A program made the translations under genes and the position numbers. Below, piece after piece: positions 22,254 through 31,108 of a stretch of DNA of 64,000 nt. The notes beneath the pieces are model-generated. The model had not been told where the DNA came from. It did not search any database and saw only the letters and a list, made by a program, of their open reading frames with translations. Numbering within the stretch: position 1 is the first letter of the stretch; every line of letters starts with the position of its first letter. The stretch is from RPQJ01 sp963732375 (lineage in GTDB: Bacteria; Pseudomonadota; Gammaproteobacteria; Steroidobacterales; Steroidobacteraceae), in assembly GCA_963732375.1 (NCBI GenBank), contig CAVSZE010000012.1, positions 1-64,000 of the forward strand, given 5' to 3'.

Positions 22254-22526
22254 ATGAACAGGAACGAACTGATTGAAGCTGTAAGTGAGCGCACCGGGCT
22301 CGCGAAATCCGACGCGGCGCAGGCGGTCGAAGCCGTGCTCGCGGCCATTACCGAGGCAATGCGCGCCGGGGACACCGTGACCCTCTCGGGTTTCGGAAGC
22401 TTCGTTGCGAAGTCCCGTGCGGCCCGGACCGGCCGCAATCCGCGCACCGGCGAGGCGATCGCGATCCCGGCCAGCCGGGCGCCCGCGTTCAAGGCTGGAA
22501 AGGGCCTGAAGGATGCCCTAAACTAG
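22254..22526 (+). CDS. hupB: DNA-binding protein HU
   Basis: 90 residues, the standard HU size. It has MNRNELIEAVSERTGLAKSD at the start, the GFGSFVAKSRAARTGRNPRTG arm that wraps DNA, and the ending FKAGKGLKDALN. It bends and compacts DNA as a dimer. It follows lon by 33 bases with an AGGAGA ribosome site, the conserved lon-hup-ppiD order. Two tRNA genes stand directly after it, the first only 19 bases past the stop, so they may be co-transcribed. Confidence 0.98.
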   Translation: MNRNELIEAVSERTGLAKSDAAQAVEAVLAAITEAMRAGDTVTLSGFGSFVAKSRAARTGRNPRTGEAIAIPASRAPAFKAGKGLKDALN

Positions 22527-22545
22527 CCAGCTCCCCAGGGAGCAC

Positions 22546-22621
22546 GGGTGCTTAGCTCAGCTGGGAGAGCGACGCCTTTACACGGCGTAGGTCGGGGGTT
22601 CGATCCCCTCAGCACCCACCA
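22546..22621 (+). tRNA. tRNA-Val (anticodon TAC)
   Basis: A 76-base tRNA with acceptor GGGTGCT/AGCACCC and encoded ACCA. The anticodon stem ACGCC/GGCGT holds TTTACAC (anticodon TAC). The T arm is GGGGGTTCGATCCCCT. It lies 19 bases after hupB. Confidence 0.97.
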
Positions 22622-22630
22622 GAAAAACGC

Positions 22631-22707
22631 GGAGTGGTAGTTCAGTTGGTTAGAATACCGGCCTGTCACGCCGGGGGTCGCGGGTTCGAGTCCCGTCCAC
22701 TCCGCCA
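22631..22707 (+). tRNA. tRNA-Asp (anticodon GTC)
   Basis: A 77-base tRNA with acceptor GGAGTGG/CCACTCC, discriminator G and encoded CCA. The anticodon stem CCGGC/GCCGG holds CTGTCAC (anticodon GTC). It is nine bases after tRNA-Val and is processed from the same transcript. Confidence 0.97.
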
Positions 22708-22725
22708 ACTTTCGCTGTCGACGAG

Positions 22726-22750
22726 AGCCCGCACCAGCGGGCTTTCTTAT
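22726..22750 (+). terminator. Rho-independent terminator after the tRNA pair
   Basis: AGCCCGC (22726-22732), loop ACCA, GCGGGCT (22737-22743), then a T-rich tract TTTCTTAT. It ends the hupB/tRNA transcript 27 bases before ppiD. Confidence 0.8.
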
Positions 22751-22776
22751 AGCCGCTAACTGCTGGTCAAATCACC

Positions 22777-24675
22777 ATGCTGCAGAAGATTCGCGACAAG
22801 ATTTCGGGCTGGTTTGCCTGGGTGTTCCTCGGCGCCATTGCGGTGGTGTTCGTGTTCTGGGGAATCCGTTTCGAGTCGGGGCCCACGGCGGCTGCCGCCA
22901 AGGTGAACGGCGAAAGCATCCCGGTCGAGCAGGTGCGCCGCGCCTGGCAGCAACGCCAGGCCCAGCTGCAGCAGGCCAGCCGCGATGAACTGCCCGCGGC
23001 GGTCATCAAGGCAGAGCAGCAGAAGCTGATGAACGAGTTCATCGACCGCGAAGTGCTGATCCAGCACGTCGACGCGATGGGTTATCGCGTCAGCGACCTG
23101 GAGATCATCCGTGAGATCGAGGCGCTGCCGGAACTGCAGGTGGACGGCAAGTTCTCGCGCGATCGCTACGCGGGACTGCTTGCTGCCCAGGGCCGCACCG
23201 AGGCCCAGTTCGAGCAGGAATTCCGGCGCGACATCCAGGTCAGGCAGCTGCAGAACGGTATTGGGATCTCTTCGTTTGCAACGCCGGGTGAGCTGGGCCG
23301 GCGCCTGGCGCTCGAGGGCGAGACGCGCGACATCGACTACTTCACTATCGCGGCGGCACCGTTCGCCGCGCAGGTCGCCGTGTCGGCGGACGAGGTGCAG
23401 GCCTATTACGACGCGAACAAGGCGAGCTTCGTGACGCCGGAGGCGGTGTCCGTGCAGTACGTGGCGATCAAGGCGGCCGATGTCGCGGCGACGGTTGAAG
23501 TCACCGACGAAGCGCTGCACGAGTATTACGACCAGGTTGCGCCCGAGCGCTACCAGGACGCGGAGCGACGCCGGGCCCGGCACATCCTGATCGAGGCCGG
23601 CACCGATGACGCGGCGGCAAGAAAGAAGGCGGACGAGGTGCTGGCCAAGGCGAAGGCCGGCGAGGACTTCGGCAAGCTTGCCAGTGAGTATTCGGACGAC
23701 CCGGGCTCGAAGGCGCAGGGTGGCGAACTCGGCTGGGCGACCCGGCAGAGCTTCGTGCAGCCATTCGCGGACGCGCTGTTCACGATGCAGGTGGGCGAGA
23801 TCAGCGCCCCGGTGAAGACGCAGTTCGGCTACCACGTGATCCAGCTCGAGGAAGTGCAGCCGGCACGGCAGCGCAGCTTCGACGAGGTGCGTGCGGAGCT
23901 CGAGACCGAATACCGCAACGAGAAGGCGCAGGCGCTGTTCTACGAGAAATCGCAGCAGCTTGCCGACGACGCATTCGCCTCGCTGACCGAACTCGAAAGC
24001 GTCGCGCAAAAGTACGGACTGACGCTCCAGACGGTCGAGGGCTTCACGCGACAGGGCGGTGGGCCGTTCGTCGGCAACCGCAAGGTCATCGATACCGTGT
24101 TCAGCGACGAGGTGCGGCAGGAGCGCCAGAACAGCCCGGCCGTCAATGTCACCGACGACGAAGTCGCCGTGTTCAGGGTCACCGACTACAAGCCGGCCGC
24201 GCCGCGTCCGATCGACGATGTGCGCACCGAGATCGAGGCCACGCTGCGCGAACAGGGCGCGCGCAAGGCGGCCGAGGCTGCGGCACTGGCCGACGCGGCA
24301 AGGATCAACAGCGGCGCGGCTTTCGCCGAGGTCGCGAGCGCGGCGGGCGTCGCGCCGGCTGGAGCTTCAACCGTCGGCAGGACCGCCGAAGGCGTGCCGG
24401 CCGGGCTGCTGAAGGCCGTATTCACCGCGGGTCGCCCGGCCCCGGGCAAGGCGACCGGCGGGACAGCGGTGCTGCCGAACGGCGACGTGGCCGTTTTCGT
24501 CGTAAACGCGGCGCGCGCCGGCATGGCGCCCACGGGACCGGATGCCGCCGTGCAGCTTTCCCAGGTCATGGAGAAGGCGAGCGGCATGGCAGCCAGGGCT
24601 GACTACACCGCCTACGTGAAAGAACTCGATCGCACCGCGAAGATCAAGGTCAACGACCAGGTATTCGCCGAGTAA
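22777..24675 (+). CDS. ppiD: Periplasmic chaperone/peptidyl-prolyl isomerase, SurA-like, membrane anchored
   Basis: 632 residues, as in PpiD. A single N-terminal transmembrane anchor (FAWVFLGAIAVVFVFWGI, about 12-30) places the rest in the periplasm. A SurA-like N-domain follows, with VNGESIPVEQVRRAW and QKLMNEFIDREVLI. One parvulin domain lies at about 265-360 (RRARHILIEAG, DFGKLASEYSDDPGSKAQGGELGW, FGYHVIQLEE). It helps newly exported proteins fold near the Sec translocon. The position after lon and hupB is the conserved one. Confidence 0.95.
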   Translation: MLQKIRDKISGWFAWVFLGAIAVVFVFWGIRFESGPTAAAAKVNGESIPVEQVRRAWQQRQAQLQQASRDELPAAVIKAEQQKLMNEFIDREVLIQHVDAMGYRVSDLEIIREIEALPELQVDGKFSRDRYAGLLAAQGRTEAQFEQEFRRDIQVRQLQNGIGISSFATPGELGRRLALEGETRDIDYFTIAAAPFAAQVAVSADEVQAYYDANKASFVTPEAVSVQYVAIKAADVAATVEVTDEALHEYYDQVAPERYQDAERRRARHILIEAGTDDAAARKKADEVLAKAKAGEDFGKLASEYSDDPGSKAQGGELGWATRQSFVQPFADALFTMQVGEISAPVKTQFGYHVIQLEEVQPARQRSFDEVRAELETEYRNEKAQALFYEKSQQLADDAFASLTELESVAQKYGLTLQTVEGFTRQGGGPFVGNRKVIDTVFSDEVRQERQNSPAVNVTDDEVAVFRVTDYKPAAPRPIDDVRTEIEATLREQGARKAAEAAALADAARINSGAAFAEVASAAGVAPAGASTVGRTAEGVPAGLLKAVFTAGRPAPGKATGGTAVLPNGDVAVFVVNAARAGMAPTGPDAAVQLSQVMEKASGMAARADYTAYVKELDRTAKIKVNDQVFAE

Positions 24676-24678
24676 GGC

Positions 24679-25467
24679 TCAGTCTTCCGGGAACGACATT
24701 CCGACGTGGCTGTACCCGGCATCCACGTACAGCACCTCGCCGGTGATCCCCGCGGCGAGGTCCGAGCACAGGAATGCCGCAGCATTGCCGACATCGTCGA
24801 TGGTCACGTTGCGCTTGAGCGGCGTGGCCGCGGCGACATGGCTCAGCATCTTGCGGAAGCCGCCCACGCCTGCCGCTGCGAGCGTCTTGATCGGGCCCGC
24901 CGAGATTGCGTTCACCCGGATCCCCTGCGGCCCGAGGTCGGCTGCCAGGAAGCGCACGTTGGCTTCGAGGCTGGCCTTCGCGACGCCCATCACGTTGTAG
25001 TTCGGTATTGAGCGCACCGCTCCCAGGTAGCTCATCGTCACGATCGCGCCCGGCCGCCCCAGCATCATCGGCCGCGCGGCCCTGGCGAGCGCGGCCAGGC
25101 TGTAGCTCGAGATGTCGTGCGCGACCTGGAAGCCTTCGCGTGTGACGCTGTCGAGATAACCGCCGGCCAGTTGCTCCCGCGGCGCGAACGCCACCGAGTG
25201 CACCAGCACGTCGAGCGAGTCCCAGGATTCGCGCAGCTTCGCGAATGCGTCGTCGATCTCCGCGTCGCTGGCGACGTCCATCGGCAGCACCAGGCTGGAG
25301 CCGAATTCCGTGGCCATGTCCACCACGCGATCCTTGAGGCGGTCGTTCTGGTAGGTGAAGGCCAGTTCGGCACCCTCGCGCCGCATGGCCGCCGCGATGC
25401 CGTATGCGATGGAACGCTCGGTCGCAAGGCCGACGATCAGTGCGCGCTTGCCGGAAAGGAATGCCAC
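24679..25467 (-). CDS. fabI: Enoyl-[acyl-carrier-protein] reductase (NADH)
   Basis: 262 residues. It performs the last step of each fatty-acid elongation cycle. Catalytic residues are Tyr147, Tyr157 and Lys164 (MSYLGA; NYNVMGVAK), with the N-terminal cofactor motif GKRALIVGLATERSIAYGIA. The active-site string HSVAFAP (90-96) has Ala at position 93, where E. coli has the Gly whose substitution gives diazaborine or triclosan resistance. The start is GTG 25467 with GGAGG eight bases upstream; the longer frame to 25500 has no support. It lies four bases after mltD and is probably co-transcribed with gloB and mltD. Confidence 0.97.
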   Translation of the reverse strand: MAFLSGKRALIVGLATERSIAYGIAAAMRREGAELAFTYQNDRLKDRVVDMATEFGSSLVLPMDVASDAEIDDAFAKLRESWDSLDVLVHSVAFAPREQLAGGYLDSVTREGFQVAHDISSYSLAALARAARPMMLGRPGAIVTMSYLGAVRSIPNYNVMGVAKASLEANVRFLAADLGPQGIRVNAISAGPIKTLAAAGVGGFRKMLSHVAAATPLKRNVTIDDVGNAAAFLCSDLAAGITGEVLYVDAGYSHVGMSFPED

Positions 25468-25471
25468 CCGA

Positions 25472-27112
25472 TCAACCTCCGTCGACCCGCTTCGGGTCAC
25501 TGTACACGACCAGGCGCTGGCCGGTGCGCAGTGTCGAGGACTGGCGCAGCCCGTTCCATGACGTGAGCTGGCGAACAGACACGTTGAACTTGTCCGCGAT
25601 TTCCGAGAGCGTGTCGCCGCGCTTCACCTGGTAGGTCGTGCGCGTCGCCGCGGCCGAGCCCGACGAGGCCGTGCGTGATCCGCCGGGAACCTTGAGGCGA
25701 GTCCCCGCGGTCAGCTGGCTCTTCGTGTCCAGGCCATTTTCCGCGGCGAGCGCAGGAACCGTGACCTCGTAGTGACGCGCGACGCCCCACAGCGTGTCAC
25801 CCGACTTGACCAGGTGCACCTTCGATGACCGCTGCTTCGAGGCTGTCTGCCGCTCCGGCAGTTGCGCGGCGATCTCCTCGCGCGACGCGGCCGTGGCGAG
25901 CGTGGCGGTCGCGGGTCCGGCGCCCGGGACCTGCAGGGTGTCTCCCGGGTGGATGGTCGCATCCGCGAGGCCGTTCGCTTCCAGCAGCTGGCCGGTCGAG
26001 ACGTCGTAACGGCGTGCAATGGCGCTGAGGGTGTCGCCGCGCTTGACCTGGTGGGTGACCGTCTGCGGTGGTGCGACAGCAGCGGCGGCAACCTGTGCCG
26101 CGCCTGCATCCGTGAGCATCGCCACGCGGAATGGCTCGACCGATTGCACCGGCAGCAGCAGCCGGTGCGGGCCATCCGGCGGGGTGGACATGCGATTGAA
26201 CGCCGGATTCAGCGCGAATATGTCGTCGCGCGAGATGCCTGCAAGCGTGGCGGCTTCGCCGAGATCGATCTGCCGGCCCGGATCTACCACCCCGAAGTAG
26301 GGCTGGTTCGCGATCGGCGCGAACTGCAGCCCGTAGGTTGCAGGATTGCCCACGATGCGCCGGATCGCGAGCAGCTTGGGCACGTAGTCGCGGGTCTCGG
26401 CCCGGAGCTCCAGGCTGAAGAAGTCGGTCGGCCGCCCGGCCGCGGAATTGCGCTGGACAGCGGCCTTCACCGTACCCTCGCCGCCGTTGTAGGCAGCGAT
26501 CGCCAGGTACCAGTCGCCATCGAAGTAGCGGTTCAGGTACTGCAGGTAATCGAGCGCCGCCATCGTCGAGCGCTGCACGTCGCGACGCTCGTCGATCCAC
26601 CAGTTCTGCGTCAGGCCGTAGTGCTTGCCGGTGCTCGGGATGAACTGCCAGAGGCCGGCCGCACGGCTGCGCGAATAAGCCACGGGATTGAACGCGCTCT
26701 CCACCACCGGCAGCAGTGCGAGTTCGAGCGGCATGCCGCGCCGTTCGAGCTCGGTGACGATGAAGTACAGGTATCGCGAGCCGCGCTTGAACGTGCGGTC
26801 GAGGAAGTCCGGCTTGGAACGGTACGTCTCGATCTCGCGGTCCACGCCATAGTGCTCGACGTCAGGCAGTGCATACCCTGCGCGTATGCGGTCGAACAGG
26901 TCGGCGTACTGGTCCGGCGCGAGTTGCTCGTCGCCACCGAGTCCGCCCGGGATCGAGCCGCCGGGCCGGTCAGGGTAGGCCTTTCCTGTCGGGTGCTGGG
27001 CCGACGGAGGCAGGCTCGAGTAGTCGTCCTTGGATTTGGTGGTGCTGCAGCCGGTGAGCGCCGCGCCGAGCAGGGCGAGCATTGCGAGCCGCGCGAGCAG
27101 AGTGCGCATCAT
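25472..27112 (-). CDS. mltD: Membrane-bound lytic murein transglycosylase D with three LysM domains
   Basis: 546 residues. A lipoprotein signal (LLGAALTGC, Cys22) anchors it to the outer membrane. The SLT domain has catalytic Glu138 (LPVVESAFNPVAYSRSRAAGLWQF) and later AIAAYNGGEGTVKAAV. Three C-terminal LysM domains bind peptidoglycan: VTHQVKRGDTLSAIARRY, VHLVKSGDTLWGVARHY and TYQVKRGDTLSEIADKF. It cleaves glycan strands to 1,6-anhydro ends. ATG 27112 overlaps the gloB stop by four bases (ATGA). gloB next to mltD matches E. coli. Confidence 0.96.
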   Translation of the reverse strand: MMRTLLARLAMLALLGAALTGCSTTKSKDDYSSLPPSAQHPTGKAYPDRPGGSIPGGLGGDEQLAPDQYADLFDRIRAGYALPDVEHYGVDREIETYRSKPDFLDRTFKRGSRYLYFIVTELERRGMPLELALLPVVESAFNPVAYSRSRAAGLWQFIPSTGKHYGLTQNWWIDERRDVQRSTMAALDYLQYLNRYFDGDWYLAIAAYNGGEGTVKAAVQRNSAAGRPTDFFSLELRAETRDYVPKLLAIRRIVGNPATYGLQFAPIANQPYFGVVDPGRQIDLGEAATLAGISRDDIFALNPAFNRMSTPPDGPHRLLLPVQSVEPFRVAMLTDAGAAQVAAAAVAPPQTVTHQVKRGDTLSAIARRYDVSTGQLLEANGLADATIHPGDTLQVPGAGPATATLATAASREEIAAQLPERQTASKQRSSKVHLVKSGDTLWGVARHYEVTVPALAAENGLDTKSQLTAGTRLKVPGGSRTASSGSAAATRTTYQVKRGDTLSEIADKFNVSVRQLTSWNGLRQSSTLRTGQRLVVYSDPKRVDGG

Positions 27113-27885
27113 CGGAACCCGTCCTTCCAGGAGCGCACTTCCGCGAACACCTCGGAGGCCTGCGTCAGCGACCGTCCGGCGTGGGCCTCGGCGGCGCTTC
27201 GGACCGAAGGCAGCCGGCAACGCAGGAATGGGTTGATCCTGCGTTCGCGCCCGAGTTCCGAGGGCAGCGTGATGGCGTCGCGTTCGCGCAGCGCCCGCGT
27301 CGCGTCGAGCGCGTCGATCACGTCGGCATTGCCGGGCTCGACGCTGGCGGCAAACCGGAGGTTGCCGAGCGTGTATTCGTGGGCGCAGTAGATGCGTGTC
27401 TCGTCCGGCAGCGAGGCGATCCGGTCGAGTGAGTCGAGCATCTGCGCCGGTGTTCCCTCGAACAGGCGGCCGCAGCCACCACTGAACAGCGTATCGCCGC
27501 AGAACAGCGCGCCGTGACCGTAGTAGGCGATGTGCCCAAGCGTGTGCCCGGGGATCGCCATCACGAGAAAATCCAGGCCAAGTTCTGCAAGGCGGACATG
27601 GTCTCCATCGTCGAGCAATTGCGCCTCGCAGGGCAGGCGTTCGCGGGCCGGCCCGAACACCCTTGCCCCGTGATTCGCGGCGAGTTCCGCGACGCCCCCG
27701 ACGTGGTCGGGGTGGTAATGCGTGACGAGGATCGCAAGGAGCTTGAGTCCAAGCTGCTCGAGCACCTCGTCCACCGGGCGGGCTTGCCCCGGGTCCACTA
27801 CGACTGCCGCGTCCGGCTGCCCCGGCGCGCGGATCAGCCAGATGTAGTTGTCCGAAAACGCCCGCACCGGGCTCACTTCGAGCAT
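27109..27885 (-). CDS. gloB: Hydroxyacylglutathione hydrolase (glyoxalase II)
   Basis: 258 residues. The metallo-beta-lactamase fold is shown by THYHPDH (55-61), the metal site, followed by IPGHTLGHIAYY and FCGDTLFSGGCGRLFEGT. The C-terminal glyoxalase II helical domain contains HEYTLGNLRFAASVEPGN and ends with RINPFLRC, all diagnostic. It hydrolyses S-D-lactoylglutathione in methylglyoxal detoxification. The start is ATG 27885 (MLEVSPVRAFSDNY); an in-frame extension to 27969 does not match the family. It is divergent from the methyltransferase gene. Confidence 0.97.
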   Translation of the reverse strand: MLEVSPVRAFSDNYIWLIRAPGQPDAAVVVDPGQARPVDEVLEQLGLKLLAILVTHYHPDHVGGVAELAANHGARVFGPARERLPCEAQLLDDGDHVRLAELGLDFLVMAIPGHTLGHIAYYGHGALFCGDTLFSGGCGRLFEGTPAQMLDSLDRIASLPDETRIYCAHEYTLGNLRFAASVEPGNADVIDALDATRALRERDAITLPSELGRERRINPFLRCRLPSVRSAAEAHAGRSLTQASEVFAEVRSWKDGFR

Positions 27886-28014
27886 CTGCGACCCCCGCCA
27901 TGACTGGGCATGAGTCCGGGCGCGCGTATTAAAACCGTTCGCGCCATAAATATCCAGAATATGTCTCACGAATTTCGGATGAAATCATCGACTTTGCCGC
28001 TATCCTTGCCGCCG
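27886..28014. promoter_or_regulatory. Divergent intergenic region between gloB and the methyltransferase gene
   Basis: 129 bases with an AT-rich patch (GTATTAAAACC and CATAAATATCC) in otherwise GC-rich sequence. This is where promoters for both directions are expected. TTAATA-like and TAAATAT -10 candidates are present, but no -35 is convincing. Confidence 0.35.
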
Positions 28015-28737
28015 ATGATGAATGCCCAGGCAACTGACTGGTTCGGCTCCCGGCCCGGGTGCACGCTGCTCGACTTCGAGTCGCGCGTGTTGTCCGACGC
28101 GCTTTCCGATGTGGTCGGCTTCGAGATGCTGCAGGTGGGTCGATGGGGCGAAGGCGCCCGGCTGGCTTCACATGCGCGGGCGCAGCATCACTGGCTGGTA
28201 GCGCCCGATGCGGCGGGCAAGGGTGCGATTCGGGCCGACTACGACGCGCTGCCGATCGCGTCCGGTTCGATCGAGGGCGTGCTGCTGCCTCATACGCTCG
28301 AGCACGCGTCGAACCCTCACGAGATCCTCCGCGAAGTCGAGCGCGTGCTGATGGGCGAGGGGCAGGTTGCGATCTGCGGCTTCAACCCCTACGGCCCGTG
28401 GGGGCTGCGCAATCGGCTGTCGCGCGGGCGCTTCCTGCCTCATGCAGACCGCCTGCTCGGTGAGGGTCGTATCCGCGACTGGCTGCGCCTGCTCGGCTTC
28501 GAGGTGACGCTGTCGCAGCGGTTCCTGTTCGTCGCGCCGTGGCGCAGGCGCGGTGGCGCCGATCCCGGGAGCTGGCTCGAGCGTCGCGGCCCGGAGCTTT
28601 TCGCGCCGCTCTCGGGCGCATACCTGGTCAAGGCCCGCAAGCGGGTGCGGGCACTCACGCCGATCCGGCCCGTCTGGCAGCGCGCACGCACGGTCTCGGT
28701 CGGTGTTGCAGAGCCCACCACGAGGAATGCTGCGTGA
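28015..28737 (+). CDS. Class I SAM-dependent methyltransferase (YafS-like)
   Basis: About 240 residues. After an N-terminal DWFGSRPGCTLLDFE come the methyltransferase core elements: LPIASGSIEGVLLPHTLEHA (the acidic and post-IV region) and EVERVLMGEGQVAICGFNP. A classical GxGxG loop is weak (QVGRWGEG), as in the YafS family. It stands between gloB and rnhA exactly as yafS does in E. coli, and its stop overlaps the rnhA start (GTGA). ATG 28015 is chosen; ATG 28018 and upstream ATG codons are possible. The substrate is unknown. Confidence 0.85.
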   Translation: MMNAQATDWFGSRPGCTLLDFESRVLSDALSDVVGFEMLQVGRWGEGARLASHARAQHHWLVAPDAAGKGAIRADYDALPIASGSIEGVLLPHTLEHASNPHEILREVERVLMGEGQVAICGFNPYGPWGLRNRLSRGRFLPHADRLLGEGRIRDWLRLLGFEVTLSQRFLFVAPWRRRGGADPGSWLERRGPELFAPLSGAYLVKARKRVRALTPIRPVWQRARTVSVGVAEPTTRNAA

Positions 28738-29174
28738 CCGAGGTCGAGATCTACACGGACGGTGCCTGCCGCGGCAATCCCGGCCCCGGCGGGTGGGGGG
28801 CATGGCTGGTTTACGGCGGGCATGAGCGCGAGCTGTGGGGCGGAGAGGCGCACACGACCAACAACCGCATGGAACTCACAGCCGCGATCGAGTCGCTGGC
28901 GGCCCTGAAGCGCCACTGCAGGGTGCAGCTCTACACCGACTCGCAGTACGTGCGTAACGGCATCATCGAGTGGTTGCCGCAGTGGAAGAAGCGCGGCTGG
29001 AAGACGGCCGACCGCAAGCCCGTCAAGAACGCCGACCTGTGGGTTCGCCTCGAGCAGGAGATCGAGCGCCACGAGGTGCACTGGCACTGGGTGCGCGGGC
29101 ACTCGGGTCACGCTGGCAACGAGCGGGCGGATGCGCTTGCGAACCGGGGCGTGGACGATATCAGCGCGCTGTGA
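28734..29174 (+). CDS. rnhA: Ribonuclease HI
   Basis: 146 residues. The four metal-binding acids are present: Asp9 (YTDGACRGNPGPGGWG), Glu47 (NNRMELTA), Asp69 (YTDSQYV) and Asp133 (NERADALAN). His in VRGHSGH completes the active site. It removes RNA from RNA-DNA hybrids. The start GTG 28734 overlaps the previous stop by four bases. The minus-strand rnhA of E. coli is here on the same strand as its upstream neighbour. A GTGGCC-TCGG-GGCCAC hairpin follows about ten bases after the stop but has no T tract. Confidence 0.97.
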   Translation: MTEVEIYTDGACRGNPGPGGWGAWLVYGGHERELWGGEAHTTNNRMELTAAIESLAALKRHCRVQLYTDSQYVRNGIIEWLPQWKKRGWKTADRKPVKNADLWVRLEQEIERHEVHWHWVRGHSGHAGNERADALANRGVDDISAL

Positions 29175-29282
29175 CGGTTCGAGTGGCCTCGGGGCCACGG
29201 GACCCTTCCGGCTAACCGCTATCCGCATCCGGTCCCTTTTCGGGTAGCCTTGACCGAATAGATACCACCGGACTCGAGTGAC

Positions 29283-30395
29283 ATGGACTTCATAGATCTC
29301 AAGACCCAGTACAAGCGGATAAAGCCCGCGGTTGACGCGCGGATCGCGCGGGTGCTCGAGCACGGCCAGTACGTGATGGGGCCCGAGGTGAACGAGCTCG
29401 AGCAGGTGCTGGCCCGCTACTGCGGGACAAAGCACTGCGTCGCGGTCTCGAGCGGCACCGATGCGCTGCTGGTCGCGCTGATGTCGCTCGACATTCGCCC
29501 CGGCGACGAGGTGATCACGGCGCCATTCACCTTCTTCGCCACCGCGGAGATGATCGCGCTGATCGGCGGACGGCCGGTGTTCGTGGACATCGACCCGCGC
29601 ACCTGGAACCTCGACCCAGCGAAGCTCGAGGCGGCGATCACGCCGCGGACGCGCGCGATCATGCCGGTGTCGTTGTACGGGCAGTGCGCCGACTTCGACG
29701 CCATCAACGCAATCGCATCGAGACACGGCTTGCCGGTGATCGAGGATGCGGCGCAGAGCTTCGGCGCGACCTACCGGGGACGGCGCTCCAACGCGCTGGC
29801 GCTGATCGGCGTCACCTCGTTCTTCCCGTCGAAGCCGCTCGGCTGCTATGGGGACGGCGGCGCGCTGTTCACCGACGACGACGACCTGGCCAGGCTGATG
29901 CGCGAGATCCGTGTCCACGGGCAGGACCGTCGCTATCACCATCCGCGGCTCGGCTTGACGGCGCGGCTCGACACCATCCAGGCCGCGGTGCTGCTCGAGA
30001 AGATGGCGATCTTCGACGACGAGGTCGCAGCGCGGGCCCGTGTTGCCGCCGTCTACGAGCGGCTGATCGTCGAGGCGTTCGGCGCCGGTGGCGCCGTCAG
30101 CGCGCCGTACGTCGAGCCGTTCAACACCAGCGTATTCGCCCAGTACACCGTCGAAGTGGATCGGCGCGACATCGTCGAGACGCGCATGAAATCCTCGGGC
30201 GTGCCGACGGCGGTTCACTATCCGATGTCTCTGCACCAGCAGCCGGCATTCTCGTATCTCGACCAGCCCGCCGGCGGTTTCCCGGTGTCGGAGGCCGCGG
30301 CGCGCCGTGTCATCAGCCTGCCCATGCACCCGTACCTGGCCGAAGAGCAGCAGGCCATCGTGGTGGCGGCACTGGCGGAGGCGGTGAGGGCTTGA
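29283..30395 (+). CDS. DegT/DnrJ/EryC1/StrS sugar aminotransferase
   Basis: 370 residues, PLP enzyme acting on keto-sugars attached to nucleotides. The catalytic Lys184 is in SFFPSKPLGCYGDGGA. Other family marks are MDFIDLKTQYKRIKP at the start, SSGTDALLVALM, the PFTFFATAEMI segment and VIEDAAQSFGA. It resembles WbpE/WlbC-type UDP-3-oxo-GlcNAcA aminotransferases more than amino-acid enzymes. Its stop shares an A with the dnaQ start (TGATG), which suggests translational coupling. It is an insertion into the otherwise conserved rnhA-dnaQ pair. The likely product feeds a polysaccharide made with the genes at 32744-42504. Confidence 0.92.
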   Translation: MDFIDLKTQYKRIKPAVDARIARVLEHGQYVMGPEVNELEQVLARYCGTKHCVAVSSGTDALLVALMSLDIRPGDEVITAPFTFFATAEMIALIGGRPVFVDIDPRTWNLDPAKLEAAITPRTRAIMPVSLYGQCADFDAINAIASRHGLPVIEDAAQSFGATYRGRRSNALALIGVTSFFPSKPLGCYGDGGALFTDDDDLARLMREIRVHGQDRRYHHPRLGLTARLDTIQAAVLLEKMAIFDDEVAARARVAAVYERLIVEAFGAGGAVSAPYVEPFNTSVFAQYTVEVDRRDIVETRMKSSGVPTAVHYPMSLHQQPAFSYLDQPAGGFPVSEAAARRVISLPMHPYLAEEQQAIVVAALAEAVRA

Positions 30396-31108
30396 TGCGC
30401 CAGGTCGTCCTCGACACCGAGACCACAGGCCTCGAGCCCGAACTGGGCCATCGAATCATCGAGGTCGGCTGCATCGAGCTGGTCAATCGTCGTCGTACAG
30501 GCCGGCACTTCCATCGCTACCTCTGTCCCGAACGCGAGATCGACCCGGGAGCGCTGCAGGTCCACGGCCTGTCCACCGAGTTCCTGAAGGGCCAGCCGAA
30601 GTTCGCGGAGATCGCAGGCGATTTTCTCGAGTTCGTCCGCGGGGCCGAACTGATCATCCACAACGCCCCGTTCGACGTGGCGTTCCTCGACGCGGAGTTC
30701 GCGCGCCTGCCGGAGGGCGGCGCCATCGCCGCGCACTGCGAGGTGCTCGACACTCTGCAGATGGCGCGGCGCATGCATCCCGGCCAGCGCAACGGCCTCG
30801 ACGCGCTCTGCAAGCGCTATTCAGTGGACAACTCGCAGCGCGACCTGCACGGCGCCTTGCTCGATGCCGAGCTGCTGCTCGAAGTTTATCTCGCGATGTC
30901 GGGCGGGCAGGGTGCGCTCGGGCTCGATGAAGGTGAGCAGGCCACGGAGACCCGCGCGAAGGCGAAGCGCGCGAAGCGGCCGCGCGGCGCACTGCTGGTC
31001 CGCAGGGCGAACGATGACGAGCTGGCCGCCCACGAACTGCGGCTCGCGTCACTCGACAAGGCGTGCGGCGGCAAGGCGCTGTGGCGGGCGTTCGAGCAGG
31101 CATCATGA
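30395..31108 (+). CDS. dnaQ: DNA polymerase III epsilon subunit (3'-5' exonuclease)
   Basis: 237 residues. DEDDh motifs are present: D7 and E9 (VLDTETTGLEP), the Exo II Asp in IIHNAPFDVAFLDAEF, and the Exo III H/D in DLHGALLDAELLLEVYLAM. The C-terminal part, which binds the alpha subunit, contains a Lys/Arg-rich stretch (TRAKAKRAKRPRG). It proofreads during replication. ATG 30395 overlaps the aminotransferase stop by one base, and its own stop overlaps nhaB by four bases (ATGA). Confidence 0.97.
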   Translation: MRQVVLDTETTGLEPELGHRIIEVGCIELVNRRRTGRHFHRYLCPEREIDPGALQVHGLSTEFLKGQPKFAEIAGDFLEFVRGAELIIHNAPFDVAFLDAEFARLPEGGAIAAHCEVLDTLQMARRMHPGQRNGLDALCKRYSVDNSQRDLHGALLDAELLLEVYLAMSGGQGALGLDEGEQATETRAKAKRAKRPRGALLVRRANDDELAAHELRLASLDKACGGKALWRAFEQAS

